Source: Prosthecobacter gellanilyticus (GTDB lineage: Bacteria; Verrucomicrobiota; Verrucomicrobiia; Verrucomicrobiales; Verrucomicrobiaceae). Taken from it: a stretch of 64,000 nt of DNA. Both the position numbers and the translations under genes were made by a program. The notes under the pieces are model-generated. The model had not been told where the DNA came from. It ran no database searches and saw only the letters and a list, made by a program, of their open reading frames with translations. How positions within the stretch are numbered: position 1 is the first letter of the stretch; each line of letters opens with the position of its first letter. The DNA is taken from assembly GCF_007992435.1 (NCBI RefSeq), contig NZ_BKAG01000021.1:1-64000 (forward strand), given 5' to 3'. Below, piece by piece: positions 25,551 to 32,662 of the stretch.

Positions 25551-26021
25551 ATGAAACGTTTTCTTCGACTCTTTGCCAGTCTCACACTGGCTGCGGTGAC
25601 CCTCAGTTGCACCAGCGCACGGGAGCGCCGCATCGCCAACAACCCGCAGATCTACCAGAAGCTCAGCAGCAGTGATCAAGTGCTGGTGCAGCAGGGCCGC
25701 ATCCGGGAAGGCATGACCAAGGAGGGGGTGTTCCTTTCTTATGGCCGGCCTGACTCCGTGGCCCAGGGCCGCCAGAAAGGCAGCAGCGTGGAGCAGTGGA
25801 CCTACATGAGCACACAGCCCGTGTACACGAACAATTTTGGCATGGGGCTCGGCTATGGGTATGGACGCGGCTGGGGTTACCGGGGCTACGGTGCTGGCTA
25901 CTATGGTGCCTGGGACCCGTACTGGGGCATGGGACCGAACGTGGTCTATGTGCCTTACAAGGATGCGACCGTGACCTTTCGTGGGAATCGCGTGTCCGAG
26001 TATCTGACCGGGCCGCAGTGA
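25551..26021 (+). CDS. Gly/Tyr-rich lipoprotein
   Basis: A 156-residue predicted lipoprotein. The signal peptide ends in lipobox TLSC (Cys20). The middle contains an IREGMTKEGVFLSYGRPDSV stretch that resembles the BamE/SmpA-like fold, in which a G-M-T-x-x-x-V turn precedes a G-x-P-D loop. A Gly/Tyr/Trp-rich low-complexity stretch (about 97-127) follows, then a beta-strand end (VTFRGNRVSEY). Likely located in the envelope; function unknown. It converges on the DUF1501 gene, with a half repeat and a terminator between. Confidence 0.72.
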   Translation: MKRFLRLFASLTLAAVTLSCTSARERRIANNPQIYQKLSSSDQVLVQQGRIREGMTKEGVFLSYGRPDSVAQGRQKGSSVEQWTYMSTQPVYTNNFGMGLGYGYGRGWGYRGYGAGYYGAWDPYWGMGPNVVYVPYKDATVTFRGNRVSEYLTGPQ

Positions 26022-26090
26022 TCCGACGAGAGTGGAGTGATGGAGTAGCGGAGTGATGACTTGTTGAGTCTTCGGCACTCGAGGAATCGA

Positions 26091-26112
26091 CATGCTCACG
26101 CCTGCCTCTACA
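26091..26112 (-). repeat. dispersed palindromic element, single arm C
   Basis: CATGCTCACGCCTGCCTCTA-(CA) is the reverse complement of the left arm found at 14459 and 18572 and is identical over 22 bases to the arm at 31251-31272. It sits between two convergent genes, next to the terminator at 26118. Confidence 0.7.
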
Positions 26113-26117
26113 TAGCG

Positions 26118-26152
26118 CAAAAAAAACGGCGCAGCTTATGAGGCTGCGCCGT
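26118..26152 (-). terminator. rho-independent terminator after the DUF1501 gene
   Basis: Ten-base stem ACGGCGCAGC/GCTGCGCCGT (26126-26135, 26143-26152), followed on the minus strand by eight T. It lies 30 bases beyond the DUF1501 stop codon. Confidence 0.9.
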
Positions 26153-26182
26153 CTCCACAAAACTAAACTAACGACTGAGAAA

Positions 26183-27517
26183 TCAAGCCAGGGCTTCCGT
26201 GAGGATGCGACCGCCATTGACGATGTCGATCGGGCGGGCGCCGTCAGACATGATGCGCTTCTCGGAGTTGATGCCGAGGAGGCGGTACATGGTCTTGGCA
26301 AGATCTTCTGGACCCACGGCATCGCGGTCCGGCTCACCACCCAGCGCATCAGATGCACCGTGGATGTAGCCTTCCTTCACGCCGCCGCCGGCAAGGGCGA
26401 CCGAGAACACGCGAGGCCAGTGGTCACGACCATTGGTGCCGTTGATCTTCGGCGTGCGGCCGAACTCGGAGCTGACCATGACGAGGGTCTTCTTGAGCAT
26501 GCCACGATCAGCAAGGTCGGTGATGAGGCGGGCGAAGGCCTGGTCGAAGTTTGGAGCCTGACCGTCGAAAGCGCCCTTGATATTGCTGTGGTGGTCCCAA
26601 CCACCGTAGTTGACGGAGACCATGCGCACACCGGCTTCCACCAGACGGCGGGCCAGGAGGAAGCGCTGACCGGCAGGGTTGCGACCGTATTCGTCACGGA
26701 GCTTGTCGGTTTCCTTGGAGAGATCGAAGGCTTCGCGGGCCTGGGTGCTGCTAATGAGGCCGTAGGCGGCCTGATAGAAGCTGTCCATGGCGTTGATGGA
26801 GTCAGCCTTTTCGACAGTGCGGAAGTGCTCGTCCACGGTGCCGAGGAGGGAACGACGGCGCTCGAAGCGCTTGTCGTCGATGTCCTTCGGCGTGAGGAGG
26901 TCACGGACGGTGAAACCCTTGTCAGCTGGATCGCTGCCGAGAGCGAAGGGGCCGAAGGCGCTGCTCATGTAACCGGTGCCCTGCTCAGGAGCGATGACTC
27001 CTGGGACAGCCACGTAAGGAGGCAGGTTGTTCCGGCTGCCCATCTCATGGGAGATGATGGAACCGAAGCTGGGGAACTTGATGGCCGGGCTCGGACGGTA
27101 ACCCGTGAACATGTTGTGCGTGCCACGCTCGTGGGCGGCCTCACCATGAGTCATGCTGCGGATGACCGTCAGCTTGTTCATGATCTTGGCGATGTTCGTG
27201 AACTTCTCACCCACGTACTCTCCAGGAATGGAGGTCTTGATGGGGGTGTAGGGGCCGCGGTAGTCCGGGCTGGCGAAAGGTTTCGGATCCCAGGACTCAT
27301 GCTGGGCCATGCCACCCGGAAGGTAGATGTGGATGATGGAATCCGCGATGGGCTTGAAGCTTTCCACTTCAGGCATGACGCTGGCCGCCTGGAGGCGCAT
27401 CATTTCCGGCAGGGTCAGGCCGAGCCCGCCAAGCATGCCGACATACATAAAATCACGGCGGCTGACTCCGGAACGGAGGTCGAGGTGGTTGCCTTGGCAA
27501 TTGGGATGCATTTTCAT
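26183..27517 (-). CDS. DUF1501 domain protein (Tat-exported, sulfatase-like fold)
   Basis: A 444-residue exported protein of the DUF1501 family, abundant in Planctomycetes and Verrucomicrobia. A twin-arginine motif SRRDFMYVG (about 19-27) precedes the hydrophobic region. Family landmarks are IIHIYLPGGMAQHESWDPK, THGEAAHERGTHNMFTGY, GWDHHSN and the C-terminal SSEFGRTPKINGTNGRDHWP, a metal-site-like stretch reminiscent of alkaline phosphatase/sulfatase folds. The reaction is not established. In many genomes DUF1501 genes follow a DUF1549/DUF1553 cytochrome-type gene; none is seen here, and the nearest upstream gene is the divergent nuoF 329 bases away. Confidence 0.9.
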   Translation of the reverse strand: MKMHPNCQGNHLDLRSGVSRRDFMYVGMLGGLGLTLPEMMRLQAASVMPEVESFKPIADSIIHIYLPGGMAQHESWDPKPFASPDYRGPYTPIKTSIPGEYVGEKFTNIAKIMNKLTVIRSMTHGEAAHERGTHNMFTGYRPSPAIKFPSFGSIISHEMGSRNNLPPYVAVPGVIAPEQGTGYMSSAFGPFALGSDPADKGFTVRDLLTPKDIDDKRFERRRSLLGTVDEHFRTVEKADSINAMDSFYQAAYGLISSTQAREAFDLSKETDKLRDEYGRNPAGQRFLLARRLVEAGVRMVSVNYGGWDHHSNIKGAFDGQAPNFDQAFARLITDLADRGMLKKTLVMVSSEFGRTPKINGTNGRDHWPRVFSVALAGGGVKEGYIHGASDALGGEPDRDAVGPEDLAKTMYRLLGINSEKRIMSDGARPIDIVNGGRILTEALA

Positions 27518-27846
27518 GGCGTGTGAGCGGGGGGATGAGTTTCGGGACGGGGTGAATTACGGGGGGCCTATTTTCTTTCTTACAGTTCCGGAAAAAATTC
27601 CTTCCGCCGAACCATTTTTTGTCATTTGCCCAGGGAAACCGGGCTAATCAGGAAGGATTAGCCGTGCCAGAACGAGGCTGTCCAGGACCTTCCAAGATAG
27701 ACTTATTCACAATTCAAAGCAAGTGCGGCGAGTGGTGCCAGCCCTGACAAGTCGCCAGAACCGCCTCGCTTGTGAATTTTTTCACAAAGCCGCTTGCCGC
27801 CCCCTCCCGCAGCGGAATACTGCCGCCAAGCGACCTACATCCCCTC
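27518..27846. other. divergent promoter region between DUF1501 and nuoF
   Basis: A 329-base gene-free stretch with AT-rich patches around 27560-27640 and 27700-27790. The only strong motif is the CRP-like palindrome at 27771-27786. No RNA gene recognised. Confidence 0.4.
27771..27786. promoter_or_regulatory. CRP/FNR-type operator before nuoF
   Basis: TGTGA-ATTTTT-TCACA matches the CRP half-site consensus TGTGA-N6-TCACA exactly, and the palindrome extends one base further on each side (TTGTGAA/TTCACAA). It is centred about 68 bases before the nuoF ATG. The sequence match is seen; that a CRP/FNR-family protein binds it is inference. It could also act as a small hairpin in the RNA. Confidence 0.45.
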
Positions 27847-29235
27847 ATGGCGATCCAATACATTTCCGGCAAAGAGCCCCACGCTCGCGAAAAGCGGCTC
27901 ATCTTCAAGAACATCGACCGCGTCGGTTTTACGCCGTCCATCGACAGTTTCCTTGAGGACGGCGGCTATGAGCAGCTCAAGGTCGCCCTGAAGATGGAGA
28001 AGAGCGCCATCATCAATGAAGTGAAGGCCAGCGGTCTGCGCGGCCGAGGCGGTGCGGGCTTCCCCACCGGCGTGAAGTGGGGGTTCATCCCGCCCACGAA
28101 CACCAAGCCCGTGTACATCATCTGCAATGCGGATGAATCCGAGCCTGGCACCTTCAAGGATCGCTACATCCTGCATCAGGACCCGCATCAGCTTCTGGAA
28201 GGCATGATCATCGCCTGCTTCGCCGTGAACGCGAAGCTCGGCTATATCTACATCCGCGAGGAGTTCCCGCAGGCCGCCATCATCGTGGAAAAGGCCATCG
28301 CTGAAGCCCGTGCGAAGGGCTTCCTGGGCAAGGACATCCTCGGCAGTGGTTTCGATTGCGAGCTGTATGTGCACCGCGGAGCGGGCGCCTACATCTGCGG
28401 TGAGGAGACAGGATTGATCGAGTCCCTCGAAGGCAAGCGCCCTTACCCACGCATCAAGCCTCCGTATTTCCCGGCGGCGCTCGGCCTCTACATGAGCCCG
28501 ACGATCGTGAACAACGTCGAGTCCCTCTGCCACGTGAAGCACATCATCCAGATGGGCGGCGCGGAATACGCGAAGCTCGGCACGCCTAACAACACCGGCA
28601 CCCGCATCCTGTGCGTAAGCGGTGACGTGCAGAAGCCCGGCTACTACGAGGTGGAAGTCGGCAAGGTGACGATGGGCGAGGTGATCGATGTGCTCTGCGG
28701 CGGCATGAAGCCCGGCCGCAAGCTGAAGGCCATCATCCCTGGCGGCAGCTCCTCCAAGGTGCTGCGCGCTGATGAGAAATTCAAACTCAAGGACGGCCGT
28801 GAGATCGGCATCATGGACATCCCGATGGACTTCGACACCATGGCCGCGTGCGGCTCCATGGCGGGTTCCGGCGGTGTCATCATCATGGATGACTCCCGCA
28901 GCATGACATGGGTCATCAACAACCTGAACAACTTCTACGCCCACGAATCCTGCGGCCAGTGCACCCCGTGCCGCGAAGGCAGCCTGTGGATGAAGAAGAT
29001 CAGCGACCGCATCGTGTCTGGCGAAGCCAGCCCGGATGACGTGGACTCCCTGGAAAGCGTGGCGAACCAGATCGAGGGCAAGACCATCTGCGCTTTCGGC
29101 GAAGCCTGCTCCTGGCCTACCCAGAGTTTCATCAAGAAATTCCGTGATGAGATGAAGGGTGACTGCAAGCCTGAGCTCGTCGGCGAGATCGTGTCTGACG
29201 AAGGCAAGGTCGCAGCCGCAGGACTGGCGGCTTGA
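27847..29235 (+). CDS. nuoF: NADH-quinone oxidoreductase subunit F
   Basis: A 462-residue NuoF, the NADH- and FMN-binding subunit of complex I. Start at 27847 (MAIQYISGK); the frame continues left without family similarity. Motifs in order: NADH-binding GRGGAGFPTGVKW (66-78), FMN-binding CNADESEPGTFKDR (93-106), YICGEETGLIESLEG, and the N3 4Fe-4S ligands C369-x2-C372-x2-C375 in ESCGQCTPCREG with Cys415. All residues needed for electron entry are present. Other nuo genes are absent on both sides, so this is either a complex I subunit encoded apart or the flavin subunit of another NAD-linked enzyme such as a hydrogenase or formate dehydrogenase. A CRP-like site lies upstream and a strong terminator downstream, so it is a single-gene transcript. 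Confidence 0.9.
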   Translation: MAIQYISGKEPHAREKRLIFKNIDRVGFTPSIDSFLEDGGYEQLKVALKMEKSAIINEVKASGLRGRGGAGFPTGVKWGFIPPTNTKPVYIICNADESEPGTFKDRYILHQDPHQLLEGMIIACFAVNAKLGYIYIREEFPQAAIIVEKAIAEARAKGFLGKDILGSGFDCELYVHRGAGAYICGEETGLIESLEGKRPYPRIKPPYFPAALGLYMSPTIVNNVESLCHVKHIIQMGGAEYAKLGTPNNTGTRILCVSGDVQKPGYYEVEVGKVTMGEVIDVLCGGMKPGRKLKAIIPGGSSSKVLRADEKFKLKDGREIGIMDIPMDFDTMAACGSMAGSGGVIIMDDSRSMTWVINNLNNFYAHESCGQCTPCREGSLWMKKISDRIVSGEASPDDVDSLESVANQIEGKTICAFGEACSWPTQSFIKKFRDEMKGDCKPELVGEIVSDEGKVAAAGLAA

Positions 29236-29263
29236 TCAACTGCTTCATCGAGTGTGATTTAGC

Positions 29264-29298
29264 GCAGCGGAAGACGTGAGTCTTCCGCTGCTTCTTTT
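29264..29298 (+). terminator. rho-independent terminator after nuoF
   Basis: Perfect 12-bp stem GCAGCGGAAGAC/GTCTTCCGCTGC with a GTGA loop, followed by TTCTTTTT. The GAAGAC-GTGA-GTCTTC core resembles the right arm of the dispersed repeat family. Confidence 0.9.
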
Positions 29299-29626
29299 TG
29301 GGCTGAGCGCCCTATTGAAGGCATGAGGACTCCTGCCCTGCCTCTCCGGAGCCCAATTGATGAGCCCAGAGGGGTGCCAGGGCATGCTCCATGGGTAAGA
29401 CTGGCAGATAGACGCGATCAAAATTGATTAGGTAAATCTGAATAAACTCAGTTTATGAGTGCAATCGGGGGCGGATGGCAGGTTTAAATCAGATCAAAGC
29501 CTATTTTTATCAATCTTGTCACAATTAGGTAAACGTCCGTTATTATAATTTGAGGTAGGTTTATTAAACAAAACCACCAATAACTACGACACATCTTAAA
29601 TAATACGAACATCACTCATTCCACCC
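29299..29626. other. AT-rich upstream region of the CxxCH protein gene
   Basis: No gene. The second half is markedly AT-rich for this genome. It holds inverted repeats ATAAAC-TCA-GTTTAT (29442-29456) and GTTTA-T-TAAAC (29559-29569), two TTAGGTAAA words (about 29429 and 29525) and a perfect TATAAT at 29544-29549 without a well-placed -35 box. These could be operator and promoter elements. Confidence 0.4.
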
Positions 29627-31165
29627 ATGAGACACCACCTTCATTCTGAGCGCTTCATCCCAAGCGCCTTCCAATCGGCCCGCCAGATCCTGGCGAGCAT
29701 CCTAGCCTGCTCCGTCGGGTTCATGGGGACGGCTTTGGCTCAAACACCGGCGGTCCAGTCCTTCTGCCCCACGATGGGCTGGTCGGAGGGCCTGGTGAAC
29801 AACTTCATGCAGCCCAACTCCCCCTTCCCCACGGAGGACACGGCGAATGTGAACTCGCCTGATTGTGCTTTCCATCAGTGGTCCTGGGAGGCTTTTGCCT
29901 GGGCGATCACCCTGGTGAATGATGCTGGCAGCGACTCCAAGGTGCCGCGCTTCCTGACACTGCACCGGCCGGATGAACTGCTGCCTGCACCTGGAGGCGT
30001 GCTTAAAAAAGCGGGCCCACGCGCGCTGGTCCTCGGGGGGCGCTCGCTCATTGCCCACGGCACCGCCGGCTTCAAGGAAGACGCGGGGGCGATCGTCGAA
30101 GCCGACGGCAACATGATGGTCGGGCTGAACGGCTATCCTGTCTATGCCTCCGTCCACATGAACGACTCCTACTTCAACACCGCGAAGGCGAACCTCATCG
30201 CCACGGGAGACTACCAGAAGAACGCCCCGAACGATCCCTATTTCGAAGTGGGCGCGGCCGTCTTCAAGGCCACCTGGATGCGCGTGGATGATGTGAGCCA
30301 GGCACCGAAGGGATCCTACACCACCACGGCCACCGTGCCACGCCTCTCCACGACCACCAAGCCTAACCAGAAGGGTGGCACCACCACCACCATCGCTCCG
30401 AACGGCCAGACGGACACGGTCACGGTCGCGCTTGTTGGACTCCACGTTGTTGGTTATACCGTGAACCATCCCGAGTTCCTGTGGGGAACCTTTGAGCACA
30501 ACCTCAACTCTCCGATGGTGCCAGACGGCACCTTCTCCCCCAGCGGCTCCAGCTCCACAGGTTACACCTTCTACACGGCCAACACCTCCTATGCGAATGC
30601 GAACCTGGCGGCGGTTCCACCTCAGCTGACGCTGAATGAGTCCACCCAGAAGCTCACCCCCGCCACCCAGACCGTGCTGCAGTGGGCCACAGGCGGCGAA
30701 AATCATCCCGATGGTCCCAAGAACATCCAGAACATCAACTCGCAGGCACAGGGCATCGTGGCCAAGCTGGAGAACGTGCAGAACCTCTTCGCCAATTACA
30801 ACCTCATTGGCACCGTGTGGCTGCAGCCCAACACCTATGTGGCGGGCAACCCAGCCTCCACCGCAGGCAACCTGAACAAGCTGGCCACGGGCTCGATCAC
30901 CCTGGCCAACACCACCGCCGAGACTTTTGTGCAAAGTCCCAGCTCGAAAGCGATGCTGAACTGCTTCATGTGCCACAACGCCACATCCTACTCCTTCCAG
31001 CCACCTGCCTTGGCCACCGCCCGTATCGCCATCAGCCACGTCCTCGCCATCGGCACGGACAAGGCCGTGCAGAACGAGGTGTCAGGCAGCACCAGCGCCC
31101 CGAAGGCAACCGCCGAGGCGCCTGTTGAAAACAAGGTGCAGAAAAAGAAGAAGAAAGAGAAGTAA
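29627..31165 (+). CDS. secreted protein with a C-terminal CxxCH heme-type motif
   Basis: A 512-residue exported protein. The signal peptide is long (about 1-39, cleavage after TALA). The mature chain has conserved-looking segments (CAFHQWSWEAFAWAI, LVGLHVVGYTVNHPEF, WGTFEH) and one CFMCHN motif (Cys446, Cys449, His450), the covalent heme-binding signature of c-type cytochromes, near the C-terminus. A Met or His sixth ligand cannot be picked. A Thr-rich, low-complexity insert sits around 225-260, and the protein ends in a Lys-rich tail (QKKKKKEK). I read it as a probable mono-heme cytochrome-domain protein of the periplasm or surface; heme binding is inferred from the motif only. Upstream is a long AT-rich regulatory region. 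Confidence 0.7.
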   Translation: MRHHLHSERFIPSAFQSARQILASILACSVGFMGTALAQTPAVQSFCPTMGWSEGLVNNFMQPNSPFPTEDTANVNSPDCAFHQWSWEAFAWAITLVNDAGSDSKVPRFLTLHRPDELLPAPGGVLKKAGPRALVLGGRSLIAHGTAGFKEDAGAIVEADGNMMVGLNGYPVYASVHMNDSYFNTAKANLIATGDYQKNAPNDPYFEVGAAVFKATWMRVDDVSQAPKGSYTTTATVPRLSTTTKPNQKGGTTTTIAPNGQTDTVTVALVGLHVVGYTVNHPEFLWGTFEHNLNSPMVPDGTFSPSGSSSTGYTFYTANTSYANANLAAVPPQLTLNESTQKLTPATQTVLQWATGGENHPDGPKNIQNINSQAQGIVAKLENVQNLFANYNLIGTVWLQPNTYVAGNPASTAGNLNKLATGSITLANTTAETFVQSPSSKAMLNCFMCHNATSYSFQPPALATARIAISHVLAIGTDKAVQNEVSGSTSAPKATAEAPVENKVQKKKKKEK

Positions 31166-31180
31166 GAACCCGCGTCTGAT

Positions 31181-31226
31181 CTGAAAGCGTGTGTCATGCC
31201 TCGGAGCGCATGGCATGCGCTTTCAG
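31181..31226. terminator. large two-stage hairpin between convergent genes
   Basis: Outer stem CTGAAAGCG/CGCTTTCAG (31181-31189, 31218-31226) encloses an inner CATGCC/GGCATG stem (31195-31200, 31212-31217). No T-run follows, so termination is likely but unproven. It lies 15 bases after the stop of the CxxCH gene. Confidence 0.45.
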
Positions 31227-31248
31227 CGTTTACGGGCCGTTCCTTCAA

Positions 31249-31273
31249 GGCATGCTCACGCCTGCCTCTACAT
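31249..31273 (-). repeat. dispersed palindromic element, single arm D
   Basis: GGCATGCTCACGCCTGCCTC-(TACAT) is the reverse complement of the left arm at 14459/18572 and shares 22 identical bases with the arm at 26091. It ends 4 bases before the stop codon of the leftward methyltransferase gene. Confidence 0.7.
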
Positions 31274-31277
31274 CACC

Positions 31278-32447
31278 TCACCAGGAGGCGACGACCTCGT
31301 AGGCGTAGCCAGTGAGGTATTCGGTTTCGGGGATGGTGGCGAGAATCGGGTGATCCGGGCTCTGGGTGTAGGTCGCGACGCGGCGGAGGGTCTTGCGGGC
31401 ATCCACGGCGGCGTCCTCGATGCTGGCGTGGAACTCACCGCGACTGACGTGGTGGCTGCAGCTGAAGGTGGCGAAGATGCCGCCGGGCTGGAGCATCTTC
31501 ATGGCGCGCAGGTGGATCTCTTTATAACCACGCATGGCGTCCTTCACGGTGGCCTTGGACTTGGTGAAGGAAGGCGGGTCCAGGATGATCAGATCGTAGG
31601 TGGCACCGGAGGACTCCTGCTGCTTGAGGAAATCAAAGCAGTTCGCGGCGATGAAGTTCACTCGTGATCCGGAGATCTCGGCATTCGCCTTCGCGGTGGC
31701 GATGGCTGGCTCGCTGATGTCCACAGCGGTGACTTCAGCGGCACCGGCCAGGGCGCAGGCCTGGGCAAAGCCGCCCTGGTTGGTAAAGCAGTCGAGCACC
31801 CGGCGGCCTTTGGCGAGCCTGGCCACGTGCTGGTAGTTGTCGAGCTGGTCGAGATAGAGGCCGGTCTTCTGGCCTTCGATCGGGTCCACATGGAAGGCGC
31901 TGCCTTGATGGCGCATGACGAAGGGAGCCGGGGCATCTCCCAGCACCGGACCTTTGATGAGCTCGAGCCCCTCGGCCTTGCGGACATTGCCTTCATTGCG
32001 CTGCACAATGCTGCGCGGGGAGAGCAGGCTTTGCAGGGCCTGGATGATCAAATCCTGGCGCTGCGCCATGGCGAGCGTGAGGGTTTGCAGCACAAGACAG
32101 TCGCCGTAGCGGTCGATGACAACGCCAGGGAGACCATCTGACTCACTCCAGACGAGACGGCAGAGCTGCATGTCCACACCTGCGGCCTCACGGGACCGCA
32201 TGGCGCGCTCGATGCGGCGGGTGAAAAAGTCCAGGTCCAGATCCTGCCGGCGGTAGGAGAAGAGACGGGCGCTGATCTGGGACTGCGGATTGTAGATGGC
32301 GCTGCCGATGGGCTTTCCACGCGCATCCTGGAGCTGGACCACGTCCCCGGGCTTGGGATCGCCGAAGCGGGCCTTGATCTCGGTCGCATAGACCCAGACG
32401 TGACCATGAAACAGACGGGCTCGGGGCTGGATGGATAGGGCAGGCAT
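31278..32447 (-). CDS. rlmI: class I SAM-dependent rRNA methyltransferase (RlmI-like)
   Basis: A 389-residue methyltransferase. The start at 32447 begins the N-terminal PUA domain (residues about 1-70; the usual family opening with GHVWVYATEI is visible). The catalytic domain shows GQKTGLYLDQ, motif I DCFTNQGGFA, acidic motif II AVDIS, motif IV DPPSFTKSK and SCSHHV near the C-terminus, all as in RlmI, which makes 5-methylcytosine 1962 in 23S rRNA. Length is normal (about 390-400). The same architecture is shared with related enzymes, so the exact target base is inferred. It converges on the CxxCH gene. Confidence 0.85.
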   Translation of the reverse strand: MPALSIQPRARLFHGHVWVYATEIKARFGDPKPGDVVQLQDARGKPIGSAIYNPQSQISARLFSYRRQDLDLDFFTRRIERAMRSREAAGVDMQLCRLVWSESDGLPGVVIDRYGDCLVLQTLTLAMAQRQDLIIQALQSLLSPRSIVQRNEGNVRKAEGLELIKGPVLGDAPAPFVMRHQGSAFHVDPIEGQKTGLYLDQLDNYQHVARLAKGRRVLDCFTNQGGFAQACALAGAAEVTAVDISEPAIATAKANAEISGSRVNFIAANCFDFLKQQESSGATYDLIILDPPSFTKSKATVKDAMRGYKEIHLRAMKMLQPGGIFATFSCSHHVSRGEFHASIEDAAVDARKTLRRVATYTQSPDHPILATIPETEYLTGYAYEVVASW

Positions 32448-32662
32448 GAACCGGGAGGGTGTAGCGGCTCTTTGGCCCGGGGGCAAATGAGAACGTCGTG
32501 CCGCGTGCAGCCGCATTCACCACCCCAAGAACGGCAATGTAACGCTTCGAAACTACTTTCAGGGCTATCATTATCAAAAAAGAGAGGCAAAAAAGATTAG
32601 TTCTCCAAAAATTAAAGTTGTCTTAACTATTTAAAATCATTAAAAGCTCCGTCATCGCTCCC

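Noticed and set aside
24933-26120. N-terminal extension of the TPR protein frame up to 26120
   Set aside because: It would overlap the GNAT and lipoprotein genes in antisense, has no family similarity, and would bury a good signal peptide.
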